From positions 40,268 to 104,267 of the forward strand of contig NZ_CANLCI010000013.1 of the NCBI RefSeq assembly GCF_947489035.1: DNA of 64,000 nt, read 5' to 3'. Shown here piece by piece: positions 1 through 7,504 of this stretch (the first letter of the stretch is position 1; the number at the start of each line of letters is the position of its first letter). The DNA is from an uncultured Ferrimonas sp. (lineage in GTDB: Bacteria; Pseudomonadota; Gammaproteobacteria; Enterobacterales; Shewanellaceae). The notes beneath the pieces were generated by a model. That model worked only from the letters and a program-made list of their open reading frames with translations, ran no database searches and was not told the DNA's origin. The translations under genes were made by a program, and so were the position numbers.

Positions 1-2
1 AA

Positions 3-1727
3 GGCGGTGCCGGTGGCGACATCAGTTTGCGCGGCATGGCCGGTTCGCGCATCAGCGTGCTGAACGATGGCCAGCAGATTGGTGGCACCTGCGGTGGCCG
101 TATGGATCCCCCCACCAACTACATCGCCCCCGATACCTACGAACAGGTAACGGTGATTAAGGGGCCGCAAACGGTGAAATACGGCCCAGTAGGCAGTGCC
201 GGAACGGTGCTGTTTGAGCGGGATCATTACGGCATGGATCAAGCCGGATCAGAAGGGCGAGCGGCGTTAACCTTAGGCAGTTTTGATCGACTGGATTACG
301 TGACCGAAATTAAGGTGGGCGACGGCCAGTACTACAGCAGCTTGGATCTGAACGGATCAGAAAGCGATCACTATAAGGATGGCGACGGCAAGCCGATCCA
401 ATCCCGTTACGATCGGGACAATTTAAGCGCTGCCTTTGGTTGGGCCCCTAGCGACGATCAGGTGGTCGAGTTGAGTTACGGGCAATCCAGCGGCAGCGCC
501 GAATACGCCGATCGAACCAATAAGGCTCGGGTTATTGATAATGAAAACGGGTCGTTGCTGGCGAAAACCGCGCTGGATCAGCCGCTGCTGAAGCAATTGG
601 AGTTCCAAGGCTACTGGAACGAAAACGACCACATTATGGATAATTTCGATAAGGGCGGCGATGACGCGATGGGGATGAACCCGCGCCGCACCACCTACGG
701 CGCGCACCTGTGGGCAGAGCTGGAGTTCGACCGGAATTGGCAAGCGACCGTGGGCGTTGATTTTATTGATTCCACCCAAGAGATGCGCGGCGGTAAAACC
801 TTAACGCAACTGCACGCTGCGGCCTTCAATAAGGTGTTTAACCAACAAAATGTCGGGCTGTTTGTGGAGGCTGAACACCGCCTCGGCACTGGCACACTGT
901 TCAGTGGCGTGCGTTACGATAACTGGCAAACCACGTTGCTGGGTTCGTGGGCGAGCGGCGCTAAAGCCACCGACAACAGCGATGATCTGTTCAGCGGTTT
1001 TGTGCGCTATCAGTACGATATTGGCCAGCATCAATACTACGCTGGGTTGGGCCATTCCGAGCGGATTGCCGATTACTGGGAAGTGATGCGCGCGGGCAAA
1101 ACACTGACCCTAGAGACCGAACAAACCAATCAGTTGGATATTGGCTGGATCTATTCTGGCGCGGTTGAGTTAACCACCTCATTGTTCTACGCCGATCTGC
1201 AGGATTATATTCTGATTGATGTGAATGCTGCTCCGGCGGCGCGCAACATCGACGCTACTTTGTTTGGTGGCGAAGCCTCTGCCAAGTACGACTTTGCTGA
1301 TAATTGGAATGCACTTGCCACCGTGGCCTACAGCCACGGCGACAACGACAGCGATGATGTGGCCTTGGGGCAGGTATCGCCGCTGGAAGGCCGCTTGGCG
1401 CTGAATTACCAACGGCAGAACTGGTCGTTTGGTGCTCTGTGGCGATTGGTGGCGCAGCAAGATCGCGTAGCGGAAGGGCAGGGCAATATTGTGGGCCAGG
1501 ATCTTGGGGAAACTGCCGGCTTTGGGGTGGTGTCGTTCAACGGCGCTTGGCAACCGTCGGATCAATTTCGGCTGAGCTTCGGCATTGATAACGTGCTGGA
1601 TAAGCAATACGCAGAACACATCGCCAAAAGCGGCGCTGGTAATGATGCGTTGCCGATTAACCAGCGCACTCGGCAGGTGAACGAACCCGGCCGCAGTGGC
1701 TGGATCAAGCTCGGTTACGAGTTCTAA
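3..1727 (+). CDS. TonB-dependent copper receptor, 3' part (OprC/NosA family)
   Basis: Outer-membrane gated channel, probably for copper. The window opens inside the plug domain: the first residues (ISLRGMAGSRISVLNDGQ, then GGTCGGRMDPP) match the plug of the TonB copper-receptor family. About 570 residues follow, made of alternating aromatic beta-strands typical of a 22-strand barrel, and the protein ends in Phe (GYEF), as barrel proteins do for Bam recognition. The signal peptide, TonB box and start codon lie upstream of the window. The reading frame is open from base 3; the internal TTG at 27 is not a real start. A strong intrinsic terminator follows at 1761-1785. Copper as substrate is inferred from the family. 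Confidence 0.85.
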   Translation, partial: GGAGGDISLRGMAGSRISVLNDGQQIGGTCGGRMDPPTNYIAPDTYEQVTVIKGPQTVKYGPVGSAGTVLFERDHYGMDQAGSEGRAALTLGSFDRLDYVTEIKVGDGQYYSSLDLNGSESDHYKDGDGKPIQSRYDRDNLSAAFGWAPSDDQVVELSYGQSSGSAEYADRTNKARVIDNENGSLLAKTALDQPLLKQLEFQGYWNENDHIMDNFDKGGDDAMGMNPRRTTYGAHLWAELEFDRNWQATVGVDFIDSTQEMRGGKTLTQLHAAAFNKVFNQQNVGLFVEAEHRLGTGTLFSGVRYDNWQTTLLGSWASGAKATDNSDDLFSGFVRYQYDIGQHQYYAGLGHSERIADYWEVMRAGKTLTLETEQTNQLDIGWIYSGAVELTTSLFYADLQDYILIDVNAAPAARNIDATLFGGEASAKYDFADNWNALATVAYSHGDNDSDDVALGQVSPLEGRLALNYQRQNWSFGALWRLVAQQDRVAEGQGNIVGQDLGETAGFGVVSFNGAWQPSDQFRLSFGIDNVLDKQYAEHIAKSGAGNDALPINQRTRQVNEPGRSGWIKLGYEF

Positions 1728-1760
1728 CTCGGCACATCAGCGCGACCGTGCATCACACTA

Positions 1761-1785
1761 AAACGTCGCTAACGCGGCGTTTTTT
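1761..1785 (+). terminator. Intrinsic terminator of the TonB receptor gene
   Basis: A 9-bp stem (AAACGTCGC with GCGGCGTTT, one U-G pair) around a 4-base loop is followed by a T-run. It starts 33 bases after the receptor stop codon. Confidence 0.8.
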
Positions 1786-1881
1786 CTTGAAGGTCATTGG
1801 TGGCGTGGTGGCGCTGGTGATGTTAGGGCAAAGGAGTCGGGCGACGGTTATCCGTTGCTGCGGTGATGCACCGCGCGGCCT

Positions 1882-2268
1882 TTATGTCGATGTGTCAGCG
1901 GTTGGCATGAGGTACCACAGCACCAAGGCCACCAAAAATAGGGCGGGAATGTCGCCAAGCATATTGGCATGCTCGGTTTCATCGATAATGGCTTGCACCA
2001 GCATGATGCCGCCATGAACAATGCTCGACCAAACGGTGAACCAAATCAGGCTGGCGTGGGCCAGTGGATCTTTGCCAGCCCGAATAAGAAACACCCCTAA
2101 TGTGATGTAGATCCCCATGATCATCTGTTCATATTCCGGCTGAGCTGGGGTCCAGCTCCAGCCTGAAGGCCAAATCACCATCATCATGGCGGGCACGGCG
2201 ACAATGAACATGATCCCAATGGCATAGAGTGCAATTTTAAGCAGCTTAATGTTTCCTTTCGGGTTCAT
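1882..2268 (-). CDS. DUF6632-like four-helix inner-membrane protein
   Basis: A 128-residue protein of unknown function. Four hydrophobic segments are visible: about residues 10-30 (KIALYAIGIMFIVAVPAMMM), 48-65, 72-95 and 106-123. Conserved-looking features are the tryptophan-rich PSGWSWTPAQPEYEQM loop and HASLIWFTVWSSIVHGGIM. The arrangement resembles the DUF6632 family; this is a recollection of pattern, not a search. The ATG at 2268 is preferred over the adjacent GTG at 2271 because AGGA lies 6 bases upstream. It is convergent with the TonB receptor and shows no operon partner. Confidence 0.7.
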   Translation of the reverse strand: MNPKGNIKLLKIALYAIGIMFIVAVPAMMMVIWPSGWSWTPAQPEYEQMIMGIYITLGVFLIRAGKDPLAHASLIWFTVWSSIVHGGIMLVQAIIDETEHANMLGDIPALFLVALVLWYLMPTADTST

Positions 2269-2271
2269 CAC

Positions 2272-2808
2272 TTTTCCTATTGAGATCAGTTCAGTTTTAC
2301 AGGATCGGGCGGTTTATAAGCGCAAAGGTGCCGATGAAGTGGCAGGGGGTTTTTTACGCTGACGCTGGTAGCCATAAAGGGTGACAACAGTTGCTGTGTT
2401 GCTGGGTAAGATGTTGATTAACGGTTGTTATTTAAGGGTTTGTTATGTGAGTGCGAATAACAGATCCCAGCCAGAATCATTCCCCTTTACGCAGAGGATT
2501 AATTATAACGGGGAATAATCAGAGTGCAGGTTTATTAGAGGGGAAAATAACCCACGGCTTTTTACGGTGATTAAATAAATCGATTTAACCACCCATTTTA
2601 TTTTTCTAATTAAGCGCTTAGTACTCACAGCGAGGCTTGGCGCCCGTGTTGCGAGTTACTGTAGGCATAGCTGATAGCTGGTAACTGATAGCGGTGTCGG
2701 GCAAAGGCAGCCAGTGGCATAGCGTAAGTGCTGCACGCAGCATATTGGCCACTGGCTTCGACGCAGATTATCCGCCGCAATGGGCAGGCACTGGCATTAA
2801 CGCCGCCG
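2272..2808. other. Intergenic region, AT-rich, with a nested hairpin
   Basis: No gene is supported in these 537 bases. The left part (about 2440-2620) is AT-rich and has a loose ATTCCCC/GGGGAAT inverted pair; it probably contains promoters for the DUF6632 gene. The right part carries the nested hairpin described at 2710-2756. The small ORFs here overlap the neighbouring membrane-protein gene or show no family resemblance. Confidence 0.5.
2710..2756. repeat. Nested inverted repeat
   Basis: Outer 9-bp arms GCCAGTGGC (2710-2718) and GCCACTGGC (2748-2756) enclose an inner TGCTGC-AC-GCAGCA hairpin (2729-2742). It lies 52 bases beyond the stop of the downstream-transcribed membrane-protein gene, without a T-run. 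It may be a terminator-like structure or a palindromic repeat unit. Confidence 0.5.
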
Positions 2809-3072
2809 TTAGCGGGAAGAGGGCACCATTGGCAGCGGCACCACCAGTTGCATTAACAACAGCGGCAGGGCGATCAAGTTGGCCATTAGCCACAGCAGCT
2901 GTTCCGCCAAGGCGTCCAGTTGCAGATAGAACAGAGTGCTGGCGATCGCCATCAACATGACCGCAGGGGTACGCCAATAGGACGGCAGTAGGCCGTGATC
3001 ACCATTGGCTTTGGGGCGGCTTAACAGCAGCAGGGTGATGCTGGCGAGCAGAATAATGACTGAACTGTTCAT
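2809..3072 (-). CDS. Small three-helix inner-membrane protein, possibly iron-regulated
   Basis: An 87-residue hydrophobic protein. Three membrane segments are visible: residues 3-18 (SSVIILLASITLLLL), about 33-52 (PAVMLMAIASTLFYLQL) and 58-80 (LLWLMANLIALPLLLMQLVV). Size and layout recall the DUF3325-type proteins found with siderophore-uptake genes, but I cannot confirm the family. The ATG at 3072 is chosen over the longer upstream frame because AAGGA precedes it at normal distance and the protein then begins directly with a membrane helix. A Fur-box-like palindrome lies 87 bases upstream, supporting control by iron. Confidence 0.6.
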   Translation of the reverse strand: MNSSVIILLASITLLLLSRPKANGDHGLLPSYWRTPAVMLMAIASTLFYLQLDALAEQLLWLMANLIALPLLLMQLVVPLPMVPSSR

Positions 3073-3158
3073 GGTGTCGATCCTTATTGGTGATGGGCTC
3101 AAGATCCGTTTGAGTCGTTTGTGGTGCAGCCCATCGTTACTCACTCTGAAAAGGCTGT

Positions 3159-3179
3159 AAATGATAACAGTTGTCATTT
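3159..3179. promoter_or_regulatory. Putative Fur box
   Basis: A near-perfect 21-base palindrome contains TGATAAC-A-GTTGTCA, which fits the 7-1-7 Fur consensus TGATAAT-N-ATTATCA with three mismatches. AAA/TTT flanks extend the symmetry to the AATGAT...TCATT form of the 19-base Fur box. It sits upstream of the small membrane-protein gene read leftward. Confidence 0.5.
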
Positions 3180-3319
3180 GTTCGATGGTGGCTTCAATTT
3201 GTGATCCGGTCGTCGTCACCAAGGCGGTTGCAGTAGCTTTTTTCAACAATATCGCGCGCACTCGCTTGATTGTGGTGGTGACTTTCAGGCAGGGCGATGC
3301 CACCCAAGCCGAGCTAATG

Positions 3320-3359
3320 GGCGTCATGCCACTCGCTCTTAAGTGAGCGGCATGACGCC
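3320..3359. repeat. Large hairpin between the membrane-protein upstream region and the LysR gene end
   Basis: Arms GGCGTCATGC (3320-3329) and GCATGACGCC (3350-3359) pair over 10 bp, with a further inner CGCTC/GAGCG pairing. It lies 42 bases past the LysR stop codon, so it may end that transcript, but no T-run follows. The remaining intergenic sequence (3073-3401) holds the Fur-like box and no gene I can support. Confidence 0.55.
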
Positions 3360-3401
3360 AATCGACTCAGCTTGCTGACTGGCGGGGATCGACGCCGTGC
3401 G

Positions 3402-4340
3402 TTAAGCGTGTTGGCATTGGCGCTGGATCAGGGCTCTTAGCCAGCGGTGGGCGGGATCGTTCCCGCGATGTTTATGCCAAAACAGGGTGTAACTCAGTGG
3501 CGATAACGACAGTGGCAGCGGCAGTATGGTCAGCGGATGCAGGCTGGCCATGTAGTGGGCGTAGCGCTGGGGCAGGGTGGCGATCATGTGGGTGTGGCTG
3601 CACAGCTCGGCGGCGCTGTACAGATCCGGCACATACAGCGCCACGTCCCGCGGTGTGCCTTGCGCTGCTAGGGTGGAATCCAGCAGCCAGCGCTCCTGTT
3701 GGTAAGACTTGATGGCGATGTGGCGCTGCGACAGGTAGCCGTGGCGATCCCAGTTGGCGCGTAACAGCGGGTGGTTGCTGCTAACCACACAACACAGCGG
3801 ATCTTGAAACAGCTCGAGGGCATCGATGTCGTCTGGTTTGGCGAGGGTTGGCACGCCGTCACCGGGGTCGCGATCGGTGCCGGTAATGGCAAAATCCAAC
3901 TGCCCTTGTTGCAACCGCTCAAACGTATCGGCGCCCCAATTGCTGCCCTCAAGGGTGATCCCCGGGGCTTGGCTAAACAGCGTGCCAATAAATTTGGGAA
4001 ACAGTAACGCATACAGGCTTTCCACGGCGGCGATGCGAAAGCTGGCGCGGCTTCGGCTGGGATCGAAGTGATCGGCGCGGGTGAGGTTGTCTATCCCAAA
4101 CAAGAGCTCGGCCAGCAGCGGCTGCAACCGTCTGGCTTTGGCGGTGGGGGCCATGCCATAGCCGGCGCGGGTGAACAGCGGATCATCAAACAGTTGCCGT
4201 AATCGCGCCAAATTTTTACTGACGGCGGATTGGCTTAAATGCAGCCGCTCGGCGGCTTTGGTGACGTTGTTGCACTCCAGCAGCACATGCAAACACACCA
4301 GCAGATTGAGATCGATCCGGGCTAATTTCTCAAACGACAT
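3402..4340 (-). CDS. LysR-family transcriptional regulator
   Basis: A 312-residue LysR-type regulator. The N-terminal winged helix-turn-helix is clear (residues 9-65: LVCLHVLLECNNVTKAAERL followed by SQSAVSKNLARLRQLF). A periplasmic-binding-like effector domain follows from about residue 95 (RASFRIAAVESLYALLFPKF). The gene is divergent from a YdcZ-type transporter gene across 119 bases, the usual arrangement for a LysR regulator and its target. No effector can be named. The next gene downstream is on the same strand beyond a large hairpin. Confidence 0.9.
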   Translation of the reverse strand: MSFEKLARIDLNLLVCLHVLLECNNVTKAAERLHLSQSAVSKNLARLRQLFDDPLFTRAGYGMAPTAKARRLQPLLAELLFGIDNLTRADHFDPSRSRASFRIAAVESLYALLFPKFIGTLFSQAPGITLEGSNWGADTFERLQQGQLDFAITGTDRDPGDGVPTLAKPDDIDALELFQDPLCCVVSSNHPLLRANWDRHGYLSQRHIAIKSYQQERWLLDSTLAAQGTPRDVALYVPDLYSAAELCSHTHMIATLPQRYAHYMASLHPLTILPLPLSLSPLSYTLFWHKHRGNDPAHRWLRALIQRQCQHA

Positions 4341-4459
4341 AAGCGGTTAAATAACTATTCCTGACAGGGATTGTTATGCGGATTATGTATCATTATTGCG
4401 ACTTTTACCGCTGGGTTATGCTGCGCCGCATCGATTGCCTGATCTTAAGTGGAGTTCTT

Positions 4460-4897
4460 ATGTTGGATCTGATGATTACCGTTGCTATTGGCCTGATTGG
4501 TGGCATTGCGGTGGGGACACAAGCGCCGATTGCGGCGGCGATGTCGCAGCGCGTGGGGGGCGCCGCCAGCAGCGTGATCGTCCACGCCGGTGGCTTGGTG
4601 GCGTCGCTGTTGTTGCTGTTTGGCCGCGGCGGCGAAGGCATGAGCCAATGGCGGGAGTTGCCGTGGTACATGCTTGGTTGCGGCGCGTTGGGCTTGGTGC
4701 TGTATTTGACCATCAGCCACACTATGCCCAAATTGGGCGCGGTGGCGGCCATTGCGCTGATCATCATCGGCCAGCTCGTGGCTGGGGTGGTGATCGATTC
4801 CCTTGGGGCCTTTGGGGCTGTGCCCAAAGCGTTGGATCTGACTCGATTAGTGGGGATCGGCGTGTTGTTGCTGGGCGCCTACTTGGTGATCAAATAA
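4460..4897 (+). CDS. DMT-superfamily transporter, YdcZ/DUF606 type
   Basis: A 145-residue integral membrane protein with five predicted helices and the YdcZ-family glycine-rich opening (GLIGGIAVGTQAPIAAAMSQRVG). These short half-size drug/metabolite transporters usually work as dimers; the substrate is unknown. The ATG at 4460 is favoured by GGAG five bases upstream; the longer frame from 4376 adds a charged, non-membrane stretch. It is divergent from the LysR regulator, its likely controller, and is followed after 38 bases by an epimerase gene that could be cotranscribed. Confidence 0.8.
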   Translation: MLDLMITVAIGLIGGIAVGTQAPIAAAMSQRVGGAASSVIVHAGGLVASLLLLFGRGGEGMSQWRELPWYMLGCGALGLVLYLTISHTMPKLGAVAAIALIIIGQLVAGVVIDSLGAFGAVPKALDLTRLVGIGVLLLGAYLVIK

Positions 4898-4935
4898 GGC
4901 CAGAGTTGGTCGCGTATTAAGGACAGGAGCAGCGC

Positions 4936-5823
4936 ATGAAAGTGCTTATTACCGGCTCGGCCGGGCGCATTGGCCGTCATATCTATGTGCAACTGATGGC
5001 GCAGCATGAGGTGGTGGGGTTTGATCGTAGCCCCTGCTCCACCACCGATGTGGTTGGCGATCTGCGCGATCGGGCGTTGCTGGATAAGGCGCTAATTGGG
5101 GTGGAGGTATTGATCCACTGCGCCGCCTTGCACGCGCCGCAGTTGGGGCATTGCAGCGACGATGAATTTACCGACATCAATGTGCAAGCCACCGAGCAGT
5201 TGCTGCAGCTGGCCGCCAAGCATCAGGTGGCCCACATCATCTATACCAGTACCACCGCGCTTTATGGCGAGGCATCCACCCCCACCGGGCGCGCGGGTTG
5301 GATTAACGAAGCGACGTTGCCGCAACCGAAAACCATCTACCACCGCAGTAAAGTTGCCGCCGAGCAGCGTTTGCAACAATTCGCTGTGGCGCAAGGGCTG
5401 CCGGTGACGGTGCTGCGGATCGGCCGCTGCTTTCCCGAAGCGGCGGATAAGATGGCGGTGTATCGGTTACACCGCGGCATCGATGCCCGCGATGTGGCCT
5501 CGGCTCATTGTTGTGCGCTGAATCAGCGCTTATCTGGTTTTAACTGCTTTATTATCTCGGCGCCAACGCCGTTTCGTCAGCGCCATTGTCAGCAGCTGTT
5601 TGAGGGGGCGGATCAACTGATCACTGAGCTGGAGCCGCAACTGGCGGCGGAGTTTGCGAGGCGTGGCTGGTTGCTGCCGCGGCGCATTGATCGGGTTTAT
5701 GACTCGTCGCTGGCGCAACAACGGCTGGGCTGGCGGCCGCGTTATGGCTACCAAGGGGTACTGGATCTGTTAGACGAGCACATCGCCGAAGTGCTGCCGG
5801 TGCGCCGGTGCGAGCGGCACTGA
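4936..5823 (+). CDS. NAD(P)-dependent epimerase/dehydratase (extended SDR)
   Basis: A 295-residue extended short-chain dehydrogenase/reductase. The Rossmann motif is at residues 7-13 (GSAGRIG, i.e. GxxGxxG), the active-site serine/threonine strand at IIYTSTTALYG, and the catalytic YxxxK is visible as YHRSK around residue 136. The family acts on nucleotide sugars or related compounds; the substrate cannot be read here. AGGAG precedes the ATG at normal spacing. It lies 38 bases behind the YdcZ transporter gene and is convergent with the hydrolase gene 6 bases away. Confidence 0.85.
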   Translation: MKVLITGSAGRIGRHIYVQLMAQHEVVGFDRSPCSTTDVVGDLRDRALLDKALIGVEVLIHCAALHAPQLGHCSDDEFTDINVQATEQLLQLAAKHQVAHIIYTSTTALYGEASTPTGRAGWINEATLPQPKTIYHRSKVAAEQRLQQFAVAQGLPVTVLRIGRCFPEAADKMAVYRLHRGIDARDVASAHCCALNQRLSGFNCFIISAPTPFRQRHCQQLFEGADQLITELEPQLAAEFARRGWLLPRRIDRVYDSSLAQQRLGWRPRYGYQGVLDLLDEHIAEVLPVRRCERH

Positions 5824-5829
5824 ATGGCG

Positions 5830-6447
5830 TTAGCCTTTGTGGAAGCGGCCGTGGCGCAAAAACGCATCGCATTGGCTGGCAACGTCGTCGGCGATCAACA
5901 TGCTGGTGTGGGTAACGTCGAGGGTGAGGTGATCGCGCATGCCTTCAAGCTCGGTTTCGCTGATCTGCACGGTGCCATCGCTGTGCGTGTCGGTGGCCCC
6001 CACCACCGTGCCCATGCCAAAACTGTTGTGGCCGGCTAAGCTGCCCAGCGCCACGGGGCTGGTCCAGCGTTGCGGCGCATTATCGGTGAGGCCGTGCTCG
6101 GCGGCGTTGCCCAGCAACAGCCCCAAGCCCCAATCGCTGAGCTGCTTGGCCATGCGCGAACTGCGTAATGGGCTGCCTAAGGTGACCACTTTGGAATCGG
6201 GATGCAGCTGGGTTTGATGGACGTAGTGGGTCAACATCACCCCACCCAAACTGTGGCCAATCAGGTAACAGGGCTGGGTTTTATCCAGACTGGCGTCCAG
6301 CTTGGCAAACAGCGCGTCGGGGTCGATTTTCATCGAGTTGTAGCTGATGCACTCGGTTTGCCAGCCCGCTTGCTGCAACTTCTTCGCTAGTGGCCACATC
6401 ACTAAGCCGTTCATGTAAAGCCCATGCAGTAACACCACTTTGGCCAT
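5830..6447 (-). CDS. Alpha/beta-hydrolase, lipase/esterase-like
   Basis: A 205-residue alpha/beta-hydrolase. The oxyanion strand VVLLHGLYMNG opens the protein, and the nucleophile elbow GHSLGG (about residues 64-69) carries the catalytic Ser. A His near the C-terminus (VTHTSML) and an acid in GATDTHSDGTV could complete the triad. There is no signal peptide, so it is likely cytoplasmic. The natural substrate is unknown; similar small proteins are annotated as lipase or PGAP1-like. It is transcribed alone, convergent with the epimerase gene. Confidence 0.8.
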   Translation of the reverse strand: MAKVVLLHGLYMNGLVMWPLAKKLQQAGWQTECISYNSMKIDPDALFAKLDASLDKTQPCYLIGHSLGGVMLTHYVHQTQLHPDSKVVTLGSPLRSSRMAKQLSDWGLGLLLGNAAEHGLTDNAPQRWTSPVALGSLAGHNSFGMGTVVGATDTHSDGTVQISETELEGMRDHLTLDVTHTSMLIADDVASQCDAFLRHGRFHKG

Positions 6448-6539
6448 CTTTGCCGATCCTTTGCTGACGAGTAAGCGGATGCTACTAACAATAGCGCCTT
6501 AACCCAAGGGCGTGACCTGCGGTAAGCCGTCGCTTTTGC

Positions 6540-7109
6540 TTATGCGTTCATTAGTGTGGCGATGCCAAACAGCACGAACAGGGCGGCGCTGATGCGATGG
6601 ATCCACACCATGGGCAATTTGTCGGCACTGTAATTGGCGGCCCAGATCACCGGCACATTGGCCAGCATCATGCCTAAGGTTGTGCCGGCGACCACCCAAT
6701 AAAAATCGCTGTACTTGGCGGCCAGCAGCACCGTGGCCACTTGGGTTTTGTCGCCAATCTCGGCCAGAAAAAACAGCACCGTGGTGGCCACCAAAGGGCC
6801 GTAGCGATAGAGGCTGGACTCGTCGGCTTCGACGTTGTCGGGGATCAACATCCACGCGGCAACGGCAAAGAAGGAACCCGCCAACAGATAGCTCAGGGCG
6901 TTGCCGCTCAGCCATTGCTGCGACCAGCCATAGAGCCACTGGCCGAGCCAAGCGGCGCCAAAATGGTTAACCACGGTGGCCAGTAAGATCCCTAAGCAGA
7001 TCAACCACGGGCGCCGAAAGCGACTGGCTAAAATAAAGGCTAATAGCTGGGTTTTGTCGCCAATTTCGGCAATGGCGACGGCACCGGTCGAGGACAAAAA
7101 CGCTTCCAA
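6540..7109 (-). CDS. TMEM165/GDT1 family (UPF0016) cation transporter, TTG start
   Basis: A 189-residue inner-membrane protein of the GDT1/TMEM165 family, whose members export Mn2+ or move Ca2+/Mn2+ against H+. The two diagnostic repeats are present: EIGDKTQLLAF near residue 14 and EIGDKTQVATV near residue 128, each with the E-x-G-D-[KR]-[ST] cation-binding signature on an inverted helix pair. Family members begin MEAF or similar; here that corresponds to a TTG codon at 7109-7107 with GGAG six bases upstream. The longer frame to 7241 adds unrelated sequence. I looked for a Mn riboswitch (yybP-ykoY) upstream and did not find one. Confidence 0.88.
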   Translation of the reverse strand: MEAFLSSTGAVAIAEIGDKTQLLAFILASRFRRPWLICLGILLATVVNHFGAAWLGQWLYGWSQQWLSGNALSYLLAGSFFAVAAWMLIPDNVEADESSLYRYGPLVATTVLFFLAEIGDKTQVATVLLAAKYSDFYWVVAGTTLGMMLANVPVIWAANYSADKLPMVWIHRISAALFVLFGIATLMNA

Positions 7110-7504
7110 GACTGACTCCAATAGTGAAAATAAGCGCGCAGTGTAAAGAAAATGGATGCCAATCGCTAAAAAATGCAGCAGTTGAATGCGCGCCAACAAC
7201 AAACTGTGACGCTGATCACTTGTGGCGTTGGCGGCTGGCAACGTAGTCTGAATGCGCTTCCTTTTTGAGAGAAATCTGATGACTTGCGTAATCTATTATT
7301 ACGCTCGATTTTGCCAGCCCTAATGGTAATAGTTGAGTGTAAGTAACCAAACTATTTGCCATTAGGGCTAATTGAACTCCCGACCGACGGTCGCGGATCA
7401 ATTGGCAAGATGGTGATGGTTTCGGACGCGCAACCTGTCTCTCCTCCTCTTCTCAATACTCCCCGCCCTGACGTCATCCATTTTCTGATGTGATGAGCGA
7501 CAAA
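7110..7504. other. Divergent intergenic region between the GDT1 and permease genes
   Basis: 395 bases without a gene I can support. It must hold the divergent promoters for the transporter and the permease. It contains the long inverted repeat at 7316-7369 and, next to it, a short CGACCG-A-CGGTCG palindrome near 7382-7394. The latter stretch superficially recalls a tRNA T-arm but cannot be folded into a cloverleaf. Confidence 0.5.
7316..7369. repeat. Long inverted repeat (19/20-base arms)
   Basis: The left arm at 7316-7334 (AGCCCTAATGG then TAATAGTT) and the right arm at 7350-7369 (AACTATTTG then CCATTAGGGCT) are complementary over 18 positions with one small internal loop, separated by 15 bases. 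It could be a two-sided operator, an RNA structure in the leader of either gene, or a small palindromic element. Confidence 0.75.

Noticed and set aside
1748..2017. 89-residue frame starting with a Tat-like RRFFLK stretch
   Set aside because: The RRFFLK codons are the intrinsic terminator after the TonB receptor gene, and the rest runs antisense through the DUF6632-like gene. No family resemblance.
7110..7400. Mn riboswitch (yybP-ykoY) upstream of the GDT1 gene
   Set aside because: The conserved GGGGAGUA-type segment and second conserved loop are absent. The visible structure is a simple inverted repeat.
7375..7410. tRNA fragment suggested by a T-arm-like GAACTCCCGACC string
   Set aside because: The T-stem pairs in only three positions and no acceptor or D-arm can be found; the similarity comes from the CGACCG/CGGTCG palindrome.
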